A program made the translations under genes and the position numbers. A stretch of DNA of 64,000 nt from an uncultured Aliiroseovarius sp. Its GTDB lineage: Bacteria > Pseudomonadota > Alphaproteobacteria > Rhodobacterales > Rhodobacteraceae. The DNA lies in the NCBI RefSeq assembly GCF_947492455.1, contig NZ_CANLNB010000002.1:558001-622000 (forward strand), read 5' to 3'. The notes below the pieces were generated by a model. It did no database searches and had not been told where the DNA came from. It saw only the letters and a list, made by a program, of their open reading frames with translations. Numbering within the stretch: the first letter of the stretch is position 1; each line of letters opens with the position of its first letter. Shown here in pieces: positions 50,550 through 60,420 of this stretch.

Positions 50550-51929
50550 TCAGGAACCGCCCAGCAGCACCGTGGATACCGGCACCATCGCGACCGAGCC
50601 GACACGGTTGCCCACGCTCCACTCGACCAGAGCCGCCAGCGTTTCCGGCACCGCGCGGCCCATCAGGATCACGCCGTCTTGCTGATCCGCCTTGAAGGCT
50701 GCGTTGTCCAGAAAGCGGCGGATAACCTTGTTGTCCTGCCCGTTTCCATCCAAATCACGGAACACCACCCCAGCCGGAACGCCGGTTTTCAACGCGTTCT
50801 TATGGCCGGTATTCAACCCTTCGGGCTGAGTGATCAGGCCGTGACCAGATGCCACAAGAATTTCCGACACCTGACGTGACAGGGGCGCGTTGGTCTGAAA
50901 GCCGCTGTCGGGCGCCATATAGACGGCAACCCCCATGTCCAGCTTGGGCTGTTGGACCTGCAGGTTCACCTCGGCGTCCGTTGGGGTCGCGTTGGGCGGC
51001 AGATCCGCCTGCATCACAAGCTCGGCCCCAGCCGCGCGATAGAACGCGATGGCATCGTCCAGATCGGGCGCCGTGACATCCAGAATGACGCTAACCGGGA
51101 AAGGCAGCTTGTCGAAGCCTTCCAGCTTGGTGCGCTCTGGCCCCATATCCTTCAGCACAACCGCCATCAAAGGACGTCCCCCAAGGTCCAACGCAGGAAC
51201 CGCGTTGCGCTCGATCGCCATAGGCGACGAAGACAGATCGAGCAGCGCCGTTTCAAGCGGCTGCGCCAGATCGATCACGGGTCCCTCTTCTGCGGCGTCG
51301 TCCGTGCCAATGCTGGGCAGACGATTGGTGGTCACGCCGGGCGCCTGATCTGTCAGAGGGGCCACCGCAGTGCCAAAGCCGCTGCGCTGATCTGTGGTCA
51401 CCTCGGGGTCTTGGGGAGCAGGTGCGATGGCTTCGGCCACTTCAGGGGCGGCGGCCTCGGGTTGGGGTTCTACGATTTCGGCGTCAGAGGTCTCGGCTTC
51501 AGGTGCTGCGGGTTCAGGCTGTTCTTCGACTTCTGGTGCGTCGTCTTCGGGTTCAACGACGGGGGTGTCGGTCTCGACCGCGTTGCCCTCGGGGGGCGTA
51601 TCTTCTTCAACCGCGTCTTCGGCCATATCATCTTCAACCGCTTCTGCGGTTGGCGTTTCTGGGGCCTCCACCGGCGCAGCGGGTGCGGCCTCTTCCTCAA
51701 CCGCAGGCTCTTCTGCGACCTCAGCAACGGGTGCGGCCTCGGCTTCGGGCGCAGTAACTTCAGCGGGTGCTTCCACAACTTCAGGGGCCTCTGTCGGGGT
51801 CGGTGCCTCGATCTGGACAACTGGCGCAGGGGTCGTCTTGATGGGTGGCAACATCGGTGACACGAACGCCAAACCGACTGCCGAGACAACTCCGCCCACA
51901 ATTACGCCTGAAAGGAAGCCTTTTGCCAT
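50550..51929 (-). CDS. Divergent polysaccharide deacetylase family protein with long acidic linker
   Basis: C-terminal YibQ-like domain (MAVVLKDMGPERTKLEGFDKLPFPVSVILDVTAPDLDDAIAFYRAAGAELVM); N-term signal anchor plus Pro/Glu/Ala linker. Confidence 0.8.
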   Translation of the reverse strand: MAKGFLSGVIVGGVVSAVGLAFVSPMLPPIKTTPAPVVQIEAPTPTEAPEVVEAPAEVTAPEAEAAPVAEVAEEPAVEEEAAPAAPVEAPETPTAEAVEDDMAEDAVEEDTPPEGNAVETDTPVVEPEDDAPEVEEQPEPAAPEAETSDAEIVEPQPEAAAPEVAEAIAPAPQDPEVTTDQRSGFGTAVAPLTDQAPGVTTNRLPSIGTDDAAEEGPVIDLAQPLETALLDLSSSPMAIERNAVPALDLGGRPLMAVVLKDMGPERTKLEGFDKLPFPVSVILDVTAPDLDDAIAFYRAAGAELVMQADLPPNATPTDAEVNLQVQQPKLDMGVAVYMAPDSGFQTNAPLSRQVSEILVASGHGLITQPEGLNTGHKNALKTGVPAGVVFRDLDGNGQDNKVIRRFLDNAAFKADQQDGVILMGRAVPETLAALVEWSVGNRVGSVAMVPVSTVLLGGS

Positions 51930-52059
51930 GGCTTTTACCCCCTGAATACTCGATTGATCCCGCGCCGCTCTTGACCCTCGGCGCTTGCCTAGACCATGTA
52001 TAGCCCGACAAGGGCGTTACGTAACCCCTTCTGATACAACTTTGGCGAAAGGCCGCGAG

Positions 52060-52641
52060 ATGATCCTGCTGATCGATAACTATGACAGCTTTACCTACAA
52101 CCTCGTCCATTACTTTGGCGAGCTTGGGGCCGATGTGGTTGTGCGGCGCAATGATGCGCTGGATGTGCAAGAGGCGATGGGCATGGGCGCGGATGGGATC
52201 GTGCTGTCCCCCGGCCCCTGTGATCCGGCACAGGCGGGCATCTGTCTGCCCCTGACGCTGGCTGCCGCCGAAGCAAAGGTACCGCTCTTTGGTGTCTGCC
52301 TTGGCCACCAGACGATTGGCGAGGCGTTCGGCGGCGATGTCGTCCGCGCGCCTGAAATCGTACACGGCAAGATGGGCACCGTCCTGCACGAAGGCAAAGG
52401 TGTGTTCGAAGGACTGCCCTCGCCGCTGCAAGCCACGCGCTATCACTCGCTGGTGGTGGATCGCGCCACCCTGCCCGACTGCCTTGAGATTACGGCCGAG
52501 CTGGACAACGGTCTGATCATGGGCCTGCGCCACAAAGAGCTTGAGATCGAGGGCGTGCAGTTCCACCCCGAAAGCATCCGGTCCGAGCACGGCCACGCGA
52601 TGCTGGAAAACTTCCTGAAGAAAACAAAGGTGGCGGCATGA
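52060..52641 (+). CDS. trpG: Anthranilate/aminodeoxychorismate synthase component II
   Basis: [48 protein letters not shown]. Confidence 0.95.
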   Translation: MILLIDNYDSFTYNLVHYFGELGADVVVRRNDALDVQEAMGMGADGIVLSPGPCDPAQAGICLPLTLAAAEAKVPLFGVCLGHQTIGEAFGGDVVRAPEIVHGKMGTVLHEGKGVFEGLPSPLQATRYHSLVVDRATLPDCLEITAELDNGLIMGLRHKELEIEGVQFHPESIRSEHGHAMLENFLKKTKVAA

Positions 52642-53654
52642 GCGACGCGATGAAACCTCTGATTTTTGCGGCCACCGAAGGCCCGCTGTCGCGCGGACAG
52701 GCCGAAGATGCATTTGAAGAGCTGTTTGAAGGCCGCGCCACGCCTGCCCAGATGGGTGCATTGCTGGCCGCCATGCGCACGCGCGGGGAAAGCGTTGCGG
52801 AATACTCCGCCGCTGCCGCCGTCATGCGCGCCAAGTGCAACGCGGTGAACGCGCCTGAGGGTGCGATGGACATCGTCGGCACTGGCGGCGACGCGTTGGG
52901 CACCCTGAACATCTCGACCGCGACGGCCTTCGTTGTGGCGGGTGCTGGCGTGACTGTTGCCAAGCATGGCAACCGCAACCTGTCGTCGAAATCGGGTGCT
53001 GCGGACGCGCTGACCGAGATGGGCGTGAACGTGATGGTCGGCGCAGACGTTGCCGAACGCGCGATCAACGAGGTCGGGATCGGCTTCATGATGGCCCCGA
53101 TGCACCACCCGGCGATCAAACACGTCATGCCAGTCCGTCAGGAAATGGGCTGCAAAACGATCTTCAACATCCTTGGTCCGCTGACCAACCCCGCAGGCGT
53201 GAAACGCCAGCTGACCGGCGCGTTTGCCGCTGACCTGATCCACCCGATGGCCGAGACGCTGTTGGCGCTTGGGTCCGAGAAAGCATGGCTGGTGCATGGG
53301 TCCGAGGGGATGGACGAGATCTCGATCACCGGGACGACAGCCGTGGCCGCAGTCGAGGATGGCGCAGTGCACACCCGCGAAATCCACCCCGAGGACGCGG
53401 GCCTGCCGGTGCACCCGCTGGCCTCGATCCTTGGCGGCGAGCCCGCCGAGAACGCCGTCGCCTTCCGCGCACTGCTGGATGGTGCGCCCTCCGCCTATCG
53501 CGATGCGGTGCTGTTCAACGCCGCCGCCGCACTGATTGTGGCCGACAAGGTGGGCGATCTGAAATCCGGCGTCGAGATGGCCGCCGAAAGCATCGACAGC
53601 GGTGCGGCGAAAGCCAAGATCGAGGCGCTGGCCGCCCTAACCTCGGCAGCATAA
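52638..53654 (+). CDS. trpD: Anthranilate phosphoribosyltransferase
   Basis: [46 protein letters not shown]. Confidence 0.97.
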   Translation: MSDAMKPLIFAATEGPLSRGQAEDAFEELFEGRATPAQMGALLAAMRTRGESVAEYSAAAAVMRAKCNAVNAPEGAMDIVGTGGDALGTLNISTATAFVVAGAGVTVAKHGNRNLSSKSGAADALTEMGVNVMVGADVAERAINEVGIGFMMAPMHHPAIKHVMPVRQEMGCKTIFNILGPLTNPAGVKRQLTGAFAADLIHPMAETLLALGSEKAWLVHGSEGMDEISITGTTAVAAVEDGAVHTREIHPEDAGLPVHPLASILGGEPAENAVAFRALLDGAPSAYRDAVLFNAAAALIVADKVGDLKSGVEMAAESIDSGAAKAKIEALAALTSAA

Positions 53655-53804
53655 ACCTTTCGCCCGGCGGCACGCCGGGCAACGCCCGTCCGCCCCCACC
53701 GGGCGGGCGTTATACGCCCACCCGACGGACGGTCGATGCCCTTCGCGCAAATCCTGCACGCATTCCGCCTTCCATCCGCCCCCTGCCCGCGCTAGAACCA
53801 GCGC

Positions 53805-54605
53805 ATGAGCACTGTTCTGGATAAAATCAAAGCCTACAAACTCGAACATGTGGCCGCGTGCAAAGCCGCCCGCCCCCTGTCCGAGGTCGAGGCCGCCGCC
53901 CGCGCCGCAAGCCCCACCCGTGGCTTCGCAGCATCCCTGATGAAAGACGCCGAGACCGGCTATGGCCTGATCGCCGAGGTCAAGAAGGCCAGCCCGTCCA
54001 AGGGCCTGATCCGCCCGGATTTCGATCCGCCCGCGATCGCCAAAGCCTACGAGACCGGCGGCGCTTCGTGCCTGTCCGTTTTGACTGACGCCCCATCCTT
54101 CCAAGGCGCCGATGAGTTCCTTGTCGCCGCGCGTTCTGCCGTGTCGCTGCCCGCGCTGCGCAAGGACTTCATGTATGACACCTATCAGGTCGCCGAGGCG
54201 CGCGCTTTGGGGGCCGACTGCATCCTGATCATCATGGCTTCGGTCGAAGACAGCCAAGCGCAAGAGCTTGAAGACGCAGCTTTTTCCTGGGGCATGGACG
54301 TTCTGGTCGAAGTGCATGACGAAGAAGAACTGGAACGCGCGACGATCCTGAAGTCGCCGCTTCTGGGCGTGAACAACCGCAACCTGAAGACCTTCGAGAC
54401 CTCGCTCGACACCACCCGTCGCCTGTCGAAACTGGCCGGGTCTGAGCGTCATCTGGTCTGCGAAAGTGGCCTTTTCACCCCGCAGGATCTGGCCGACATG
54501 GCCGCGCACGGCGCCCGCAGCTTCCTGATCGGCGAAAGCCTGATGCGTCAAGACGATGTCGAGGCCGCCACCCGCGCCATCCTCGCCAATCCGGTGCCCG
54601 CATGA
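53805..54605 (+). CDS. trpC: Indole-3-glycerol phosphate synthase
   Basis: [44 protein letters not shown]. Confidence 0.97.
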   Translation: MSTVLDKIKAYKLEHVAACKAARPLSEVEAAARAASPTRGFAASLMKDAETGYGLIAEVKKASPSKGLIRPDFDPPAIAKAYETGGASCLSVLTDAPSFQGADEFLVAARSAVSLPALRKDFMYDTYQVAEARALGADCILIIMASVEDSQAQELEDAAFSWGMDVLVEVHDEEELERATILKSPLLGVNNRNLKTFETSLDTTRRLSKLAGSERHLVCESGLFTPQDLADMAAHGARSFLIGESLMRQDDVEAATRAILANPVPA

Positions 54606-55084
54606 GCGATAGCCCCCTGACCCATTTCGACGCCGAGGGACAGGCCCATATGGTCGATGTCTCGGACAAGGCTGTAACCGATCGCGTTGCGCTAGCAGAA
54701 GGCTTCGTGCGCATGACGCCCGAAACATTGTCGCTCGTCACCTCGGGCACGGCCAAGAAAGGTGACGTGCTGAGCATTGCGCGTTTGGCCGGGATCATGG
54801 GGGCCAAGAAGACGTCCGACCTGATCCCGCTCTGCCATCCGCTGCCGATCACCAAGGTCGCGCTGGAGCTTGAACCCCAGCCTGACTTGCCCGGCGTGCG
54901 TATCACCGCCACGGTGAAAACCGGCGGCCAGACCGGCGTGGAAATGGAGGCCCTGACCGCCGTGTCGACTGCCTGCCTGACGGTCTATGACATGCTGAAA
55001 GCGGCCGAGAAGGGCATGGAAATCACGGGCATTCGCCTTCTGCGCAAGGAAGGCGGGAAATCAGGACTATACGAGGCAGACTGA
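54602..55084 (+). CDS. moaC: Cyclic pyranopterin monophosphate synthase MoaC
   Basis: [57 protein letters not shown]. Confidence 0.97.
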   Translation: MSDSPLTHFDAEGQAHMVDVSDKAVTDRVALAEGFVRMTPETLSLVTSGTAKKGDVLSIARLAGIMGAKKTSDLIPLCHPLPITKVALELEPQPDLPGVRITATVKTGGQTGVEMEALTAVSTACLTVYDMLKAAEKGMEITGIRLLRKEGGKSGLYEAD

Positions 55085-56256
55085 TGATCACGGTGAACGA
55101 GGCGTTGGACGCAATCTTTGAGCTGGTCACGCCTTGTGGAACCGAAGAGGTGCCGCTGGCCGAGGCCGCAGGCCGCGCCCTTGCCGCCCCTGTCACTGCC
55201 ACCCGCCTGCAACCGCCCTTCGCTGCCTCGGCGATGGATGGATACGCTCTGAACGGCGTGGAAGCCGACCCCGAAGCGATGTTCCGCGTGATTGGCGAAA
55301 GTGCTGCCGGGCATGGATTCGATGGCCGCGTCGGCCCCGGAGAATGCGTGCGCATCTTTACCGGCGCCCCCCTGCCCGAAGGCACAAATCGCGTCATCAT
55401 TCAGGAAGATGTGACCCGCAAAGGCAATCTGGTCACGCTGGCCCGTAAGCTGGACAAAGGCCCGCATGTGCGTCCGGCGGGTGCCGATTTCAAACCCGGT
55501 GACACGATCCCTGCGCCCCGAGTTCTGACGCCTGCCGATCTGGCGCTGGCTGCGGCGATGAACGTGCCCACCCTGACCGTGTCCCGCAAACCTGTAGTGG
55601 CCCTTCTGGCCACAGGGGACGAACTGGTCATGCCCGGCGAGGAGCCGGGTCCAGATCAGATTATCGCCTCGAACAGTTTCGGCCTGAAAGCCCTGATCGA
55701 AGCGAACGGAGGCCACGCTCGCATGCTCCCCATCGCGCGCGACAATGCTGACAGCTTGCGCACCGCGTTGGATCTGGCGGCGGATGCGGACCTGATCGTC
55801 ACGATCGGCGGCGCCTCGGTCGGAGATCACGACATCGTTGGAGATGTGGCCGCTGAGATGGGCATGGATCAGAGCTTCTACAAAGTCCTGATGCGCCCGG
55901 GGAAACCTCTGATGGCCGGACGGATGGGCGATGCGGTGATGATTGGCCTGCCCGGAAATCCTGTGTCCTCAATGGTTTGCGGCCATGTGTTCCTTGTTCC
56001 AGCCCTGCGCGCCATGCAGGGGCTGGGTGAAGCGGCCGCGCCCCGTCACCACGCCGCTCTTGCTGCCAATATCGGCCCGAACGGCCCCCGCGAACACTAT
56101 ATGCGTGCCCGTGTTGAGAATGGCGAAATCACTGTCTTCGACAGCCAAGACAGCGCCCTTCTGAGCGTGCTGGCCCAAGCCAACGCATTGCTGGTGCGCT
56201 CGGTTTCAGCGCCCGCGCTGGAAGCCGGTGCGCAGGTTGAGTATCTGCCGATCTGA
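55084..56256 (+). CDS. moeA: Molybdopterin molybdotransferase MoeA
   Basis: ATRLQPPFAASAMDGYAL, FTGAPLPEGTNRVI, STGDEL-like LATGDELVMPGE, GLPGNPVSSMV. Confidence 0.96.
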   Translation: MITVNEALDAIFELVTPCGTEEVPLAEAAGRALAAPVTATRLQPPFAASAMDGYALNGVEADPEAMFRVIGESAAGHGFDGRVGPGECVRIFTGAPLPEGTNRVIIQEDVTRKGNLVTLARKLDKGPHVRPAGADFKPGDTIPAPRVLTPADLALAAAMNVPTLTVSRKPVVALLATGDELVMPGEEPGPDQIIASNSFGLKALIEANGGHARMLPIARDNADSLRTALDLAADADLIVTIGGASVGDHDIVGDVAAEMGMDQSFYKVLMRPGKPLMAGRMGDAVMIGLPGNPVSSMVCGHVFLVPALRAMQGLGEAAAPRHHAALAANIGPNGPREHYMRARVENGEITVFDSQDSALLSVLAQANALLVRSVSAPALEAGAQVEYLPI

Positions 56257-56297
56257 CCCTTGTGGCCGCACATCGGCCCGCAGTTGACACAAAAAGA

Positions 56298-56312
56298 GAA
56301 CATGGATAGAAC
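56298..56312. promoter_or_regulatory. SOS (LexA) box GAAC-N7-GAAC
   Basis: GAACATGGATAGAAC, 88 bp before lexA ATG; matches the known alphaproteobacterial GTTC-N7-GTTC consensus (reverse complement). Confidence 0.85.
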
Positions 56313-56399
56313 AGAACTTGAACGCCCCGCGACGAGGGCCTTGGGCTGAAGGTCGAAAATGTCTCCTTTCGCCCCGCAAACGAGGATGGAGGAACGCAG

Positions 56400-57098
56400 A
56401 TGCTGACCCGCAAGCAGTTGGAACTTCTGGAATTTATCCACAAGCGTATGCAAAAGGATGGGGTATCCCCCTCTTTTGACGAGATGAAAGAGGCGCTGGA
56501 CCTGCGCTCCAAATCCGGCATTCACCGCCTGATCACAGCGCTTGAGGAACGCGGCTTCATCCGCCGCCTCGCCCATCGCGCCCGCGCGATCGAGATCGTA
56601 AAACTGCCCGAGACCATGGAAACTGGCGGCCGTGCCGGGTTCGAACCGCGGGTGGTTGAAGGTGGACGCCCTGAAAGCACGCCAAATACCGCGATGCCCT
56701 TGGACGCGCTCGGCGTGAACGAGCTTCCGCTTCTGGGCCGGATTGCTGCAGGCGAGCCGATCGAAGCCATCACCGATGGGGCACAACATGTGTCTGTACC
56801 CGGCGCGATGCTGGGTTCTGGCGGACGCCACTATGCGCTTGAAGTGAAAGGCGACTCGATGATTGACGCCGGGATCAACAACGGAGATGTCGTTGTGATC
56901 CGCGAAACCAATCAAGCTGACAATGGCGACATCGTGGTTGCACAGGTTGATGGCTACGAGGCAACGCTGAAACGCTACCGCAAGAACGGCGATATGATCG
57001 CGCTTGAGGCGGCAAACCCTGCCTATGAAACCCGCCTTTTGCCTGAAGGTCAGGTGAAAGTGCAGGGTAAGCTGGTCGGGCTGATCCGGACCTACTAA
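56400..57098 (+). CDS. lexA: LexA repressor
   Basis: [52 protein letters not shown]. Confidence 0.97.
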   Translation: MLTRKQLELLEFIHKRMQKDGVSPSFDEMKEALDLRSKSGIHRLITALEERGFIRRLAHRARAIEIVKLPETMETGGRAGFEPRVVEGGRPESTPNTAMPLDALGVNELPLLGRIAAGEPIEAITDGAQHVSVPGAMLGSGGRHYALEVKGDSMIDAGINNGDVVVIRETNQADNGDIVVAQVDGYEATLKRYRKNGDMIALEAANPAYETRLLPEGQVKVQGKLVGLIRTY

Positions 57099-57123
57099 GC
57101 CGTTAAGTACTACGCGAAACGAA

Positions 57124-57150
57124 GAAAGCCCGGTCTGTGCCGGGCTTTTC
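57124..57150 (+). terminator. Terminator after lexA
   Basis: AAAGCCCGGTCTGTGCCGGGCTTTT. Confidence 0.8.
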
Positions 57151-57172
57151 CATTTAGTCAGTGACGTTTGTC

Positions 57173-57733
57173 TTAGCTGAGTTTAGACAGCTTCGACTGA
57201 AGCTCGACCAATTGCTTCTTTATCTTATCCAGCTCGTCGGCATCACCTGACTTCGCTTCCGTTTCGCTATCCTGCGTTGGTCCCGAAGATCCGGAGAAGC
57301 CGCTCATCATCGCTTTCATGAAGGCTTCCTGCTGGGCTTGCATGGCCTCGAACCCCGGCATGTTCGCCATGGGATTGCCGATGCCGCCAAAATTTTCCAT
57401 CATCTTCGACTGACCATCACGCAGCATCTCGAAGCTGGCCGCAAGAAACTGCGGCACAATGCTTTGGGCCTGCGTGGTATAGGAACGGACCAGATCGGTC
57501 AGCACATCCACCGGCAAGACGTTTTCGCCGCGGCTTTCGTGTTCCGCAATAATTTGCAGTAGATACTGACGCGTCAGGTCATCACCGGATTTCAGGTCAA
57601 TGATCTGCACCTCGCGCCCATCACGGATGAACCCCGCAATGTCGTCCAAGGTGACGTAATCGGACGTTTCCGTATTATAGAGCCGCCGGCTTGCATATCG
57701 CTTGATCAGCAGCGCGTCCTGAGACTTGTTCAT
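57173..57733 (-). CDS. phaR: Polyhydroxyalkanoate synthesis repressor PhaR
   Basis: LIKRYASRRLYNTETSDYVTLDDIAGFIRDGREVQIIDLKSGDDLTRQYLLQII. Confidence 0.96.
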   Translation of the reverse strand: MNKSQDALLIKRYASRRLYNTETSDYVTLDDIAGFIRDGREVQIIDLKSGDDLTRQYLLQIIAEHESRGENVLPVDVLTDLVRSYTTQAQSIVPQFLAASFEMLRDGQSKMMENFGGIGNPMANMPGFEAMQAQQEAFMKAMMSGFSGSSGPTQDSETEAKSGDADELDKIKKQLVELQSKLSKLS

Positions 57734-57758
57734 GTTACCTCCCCGCAGAAATTTGTCT

Positions 57759-57773
57759 TTCTGCACTGCAAAA
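57759..57773. promoter_or_regulatory. Candidate PhaR site upstream of phaR (TTCTGCACTGCAAAA)
   Basis: Shares TTCTGCACTGCA core with phaP promoter. Confidence 0.55.
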
Positions 57774-57839
57774 TCCTAACAGCGCGGGGCGTAAAGGCAA
57801 GACTTTTGCTCAAATTCCGTGCGGAACCCTCAAAAAGAA

Positions 57840-57863
57840 AAGGACGGGTCAATGACCCGTCCT
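57840..57863 (-). terminator. Terminator downstream of phaP
   Basis: AAGGACGGGTCATTGACCCGTCCTTTTCTTTTTG on minus strand. Confidence 0.8.
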
Positions 57864-57908
57864 TCAGGAAGTTGCCGGGGGGAGGAGTGCTCCGGCATAT
57901 ATCCTTAC

Positions 57909-58352
57909 TTATTTCGAGGTTGCCTTTTTGGCAGCTTTCGAAACTTCGTCGGTTGCTTTTTTAACTGCAGCCTGAGCTTCTTCGCCCAGCTCTTTGCCGG
58001 CAGCCATCATCAGCTCAACGGTTTCAGCTTGAACTTTTTTAGCAACTTCAGCGAAAGCAGCCATGTTTTCAGCAGCCAGTTCAGCCTGAGCCGAAGCGAA
58101 GTCGGTCATGGCTTTGGTGTAGTCGGTTGCTTCGTCTTTGGCAGCAGCAACGTCACCCATTTTGGCCAGGGTTTCTTTGGTCCATTTGGTCGAGATCTCG
58201 GCCGATTTGTCAGCAGCCTGCAGGGCTACTTTCGACATTTTCTCGCCCAGGGCGGCCTGGTTTTTGAAAGCGTCTTGAGCAATCGACATGTCCATCGGGA
58301 AGTTGGCCATCATGTCTTGGAACATCTTGGTGTAGTCTTGAGTCTTAGTCAT
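57909..58352 (-). CDS. phaP: Phasin family protein
   Basis: MTKTQDYTKMFQDMMANFPMDMSIAQDAFKNQAALGEKMSKVALQAADKSAEISTKWTKETLAKM; adjacent to phaC. Confidence 0.92.
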   Translation of the reverse strand: MTKTQDYTKMFQDMMANFPMDMSIAQDAFKNQAALGEKMSKVALQAADKSAEISTKWTKETLAKMGDVAAAKDEATDYTKAMTDFASAQAELAAENMAAFAEVAKKVQAETVELMMAAGKELGEEAQAAVKKATDEVSKAAKKATSK

Positions 58353-58415
58353 TTTAAAGCTCCTAGAGTAGCGGGGGCGCTGGGAGGATGCGCCGGTCTG
58401 TTTCTGGGAACAATA

Positions 58416-58462
58416 TGCATGCTGCAGCGCAGCAAATCAAGTTTTTTCTGCACTGCAGCATA
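58416..58462. promoter_or_regulatory. Candidate PhaR sites upstream of phaP
   Basis: TGCATGCTGCAGCGCAGCA (58416-58434) and TTCTGCACTGCAGCATA (58446-58462). Confidence 0.6.
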
Positions 58463-58503
58463 TAACACTTTTAAGTTGTTGGTTTCCAAGTCTTTAGACG
58501 GCT

Positions 58504-60309
58504 CTAAGTGCCCGGAACCGCCTTTACGTAGGTGCCGGGTGCCGGCGCAATTGGCTTGTGCGACGAATCACCGGGCTCGCGCGCATCGACCTTCTTGCCG
58601 GACTTCTTCGACAACCATTTGTCCCAACGGCCCCACCACGATCCCTCGTGGAAGCTGGCGCCTTGCTGCCAGTCTTCGGGCACCTCAAGCCAATCATCGT
58701 TGGTGTAGTGCCCGTATTTCTTCTTCGACGGCGGGTTCACGATCCCTGCAATATGGCCGCTTTCAGACAGGATGAACGTCTTGTCCTTACCGGACATCTG
58801 CCGCATCCCATTATAAGAAGACTTCCACGCCGCGATGTGATCGGTCTCGCAGGCGATGGCGCAGATCGGAGTTTCGACATCCGACAGCTTCAGGGTTTCA
58901 CCCAGCAGGTTAAATCCATCCTCGGCGAATTCGTTGCCCACACACAGCCCGCGCAGATACTCGACTGTCATCTTGGCTGGCAGGTTGGTGCTATCGCCAT
59001 TCCAGTAGAGCAGATCAAAGGCCGGTGGCGTCTTACCCAGCATGTAGCTGTTGATTGCCGGACCATAGATCAGGTCATTTGGGCGCAAGTACGAGAAGGT
59101 GCGCGACATGAAGAAGCTATCCAGATAACCGCGTTCGGTCACCTCTTCTTCGATTCCGTCGACGAAATCCTCATCCAGGAACACACCAACCTCGCCCTGA
59201 TCCGCGAAATCGGTCAGCGTGGTAAAGAATGTGGCCGAGTTCACCGACTTGTCGCCACGCTTCTTCATCAGCGCCAGCGTCAGGGACAACGTGGTGCCCG
59301 CAATACAATAGCCAACAACGTTTACCTTCTGCTGACCTGTGATCGCTTTCACCTCGCGGATCGCAGCCATATAGCCGTCTTCCACGTAATCCCCCAACCC
59401 TACATCACTATATGTAGCATCCGGGTTGACCCAACTGACAACAAACAGCGTATAGCCCTGATCAACGATCCATTTGATCAGGCTGTTCTGTTCTTTCAGG
59501 TCCATGATGTAGAACTTGTTGATCCAGGGCGGGAAGATGATCAGAGGCCGCGCATAGACCTTTTCGGTCGTGGGCGTGTATTGAATCAGCTCGATCATGC
59601 GGTTGCGATAGACGACTTCGCCCGGTGTGGTTGCGATGTTGCCACCGACCTCGAAGGCACTTTCGTCGACCAGCTTGACCAAAAGCTCGCCGTCATTGGC
59701 TTCCAGATCTGATACGAGGTTCTCCAGCCCATCGACCAGCGACTGACCGTTCGTCTCGATCGCGCGTTCCATCGCGTCGGGGTTGGTGCCCAGAAAGTTG
59801 GTCGGGCTCATCATGTCGATCATTTGCTGCGTAAAGAAGTCCAGCCGCTTGCGTTCGTCGTCGTCCAGCCCTTCCACACCGTTCAGAGCTTCGGTCATCG
59901 CCCCCGAGGTGATCTGGTACTGACGCTTCAGATAGTTAAAGTAAGGATGCGTTTCCCATAGGGGGTTCGAAAAACGGCGATCCTTGGGGCCGGTGTCTTC
60001 GGGGGCTTTGAAATCGCCAGACATCAGGGCGGATTGTGCTTCGACGGCGTGCTCCAGCGTTTTGCCCCAGAAGGCGGCCTGCTGTTCGATCATTTTGGCG
60101 GGGTTCGCCATCATGTCAGACCACATCGAATTGGCGGCCTTGATATAGAACTCCTGCCCCGGGCCCTGAAGGCTGGGACGTACGGGTTTTCGGTGTGACA
60201 TGATCTCGCCCAGACGGGTGGACAGCTCTTCAATCTTAGCAAGATTCGCGCCCAATTCGCTGGTATCCGGCACCAATCCTGCCGAAGTTTCTTTTTGATC
60301 AGTTGTCAT
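58504..60309 (-). CDS. phaC: Class I poly(R)-hydroxyalkanoate synthase
   Basis: VNVVGYCIAGTTLSLTLALM lipase-like box with Cys nucleophile; FYIMDLKEQNSLIKWIVDQGYTLFVVSWVNPD. Confidence 0.97.
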   Translation of the reverse strand: MTTDQKETSAGLVPDTSELGANLAKIEELSTRLGEIMSHRKPVRPSLQGPGQEFYIKAANSMWSDMMANPAKMIEQQAAFWGKTLEHAVEAQSALMSGDFKAPEDTGPKDRRFSNPLWETHPYFNYLKRQYQITSGAMTEALNGVEGLDDDERKRLDFFTQQMIDMMSPTNFLGTNPDAMERAIETNGQSLVDGLENLVSDLEANDGELLVKLVDESAFEVGGNIATTPGEVVYRNRMIELIQYTPTTEKVYARPLIIFPPWINKFYIMDLKEQNSLIKWIVDQGYTLFVVSWVNPDATYSDVGLGDYVEDGYMAAIREVKAITGQQKVNVVGYCIAGTTLSLTLALMKKRGDKSVNSATFFTTLTDFADQGEVGVFLDEDFVDGIEEEVTERGYLDSFFMSRTFSYLRPNDLIYGPAINSYMLGKTPPAFDLLYWNGDSTNLPAKMTVEYLRGLCVGNEFAEDGFNLLGETLKLSDVETPICAIACETDHIAAWKSSYNGMRQMSGKDKTFILSESGHIAGIVNPPSKKKYGHYTNDDWLEVPEDWQQGASFHEGSWWGRWDKWLSKKSGKKVDAREPGDSSHKPIAPAPGTYVKAVPGT

Positions 60310-60333
60310 AAGACGAATTCCCCCCTATCATTT

Positions 60334-60350
60334 CGCTACTGCAGCATATC
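60334..60350. promoter_or_regulatory. Candidate PhaR site in phaC/phaZ divergent region
   Basis: CGCTACTGCAGCATATC, similar to the phaP site. Confidence 0.45.
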
Positions 60351-60420
60351 AAAAACCGCATGTGTTAAGGACTATGCAAACGCAGCACCGAAAAAGCAAA
60401 GGCTAATTAGGGGATTGTGC

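Noticed and set aside
56298-56312. SOS box upstream of lexA as novel
   Set aside because: Expected GAAC-N7-GAAC autoregulatory site; listed as a feature only.
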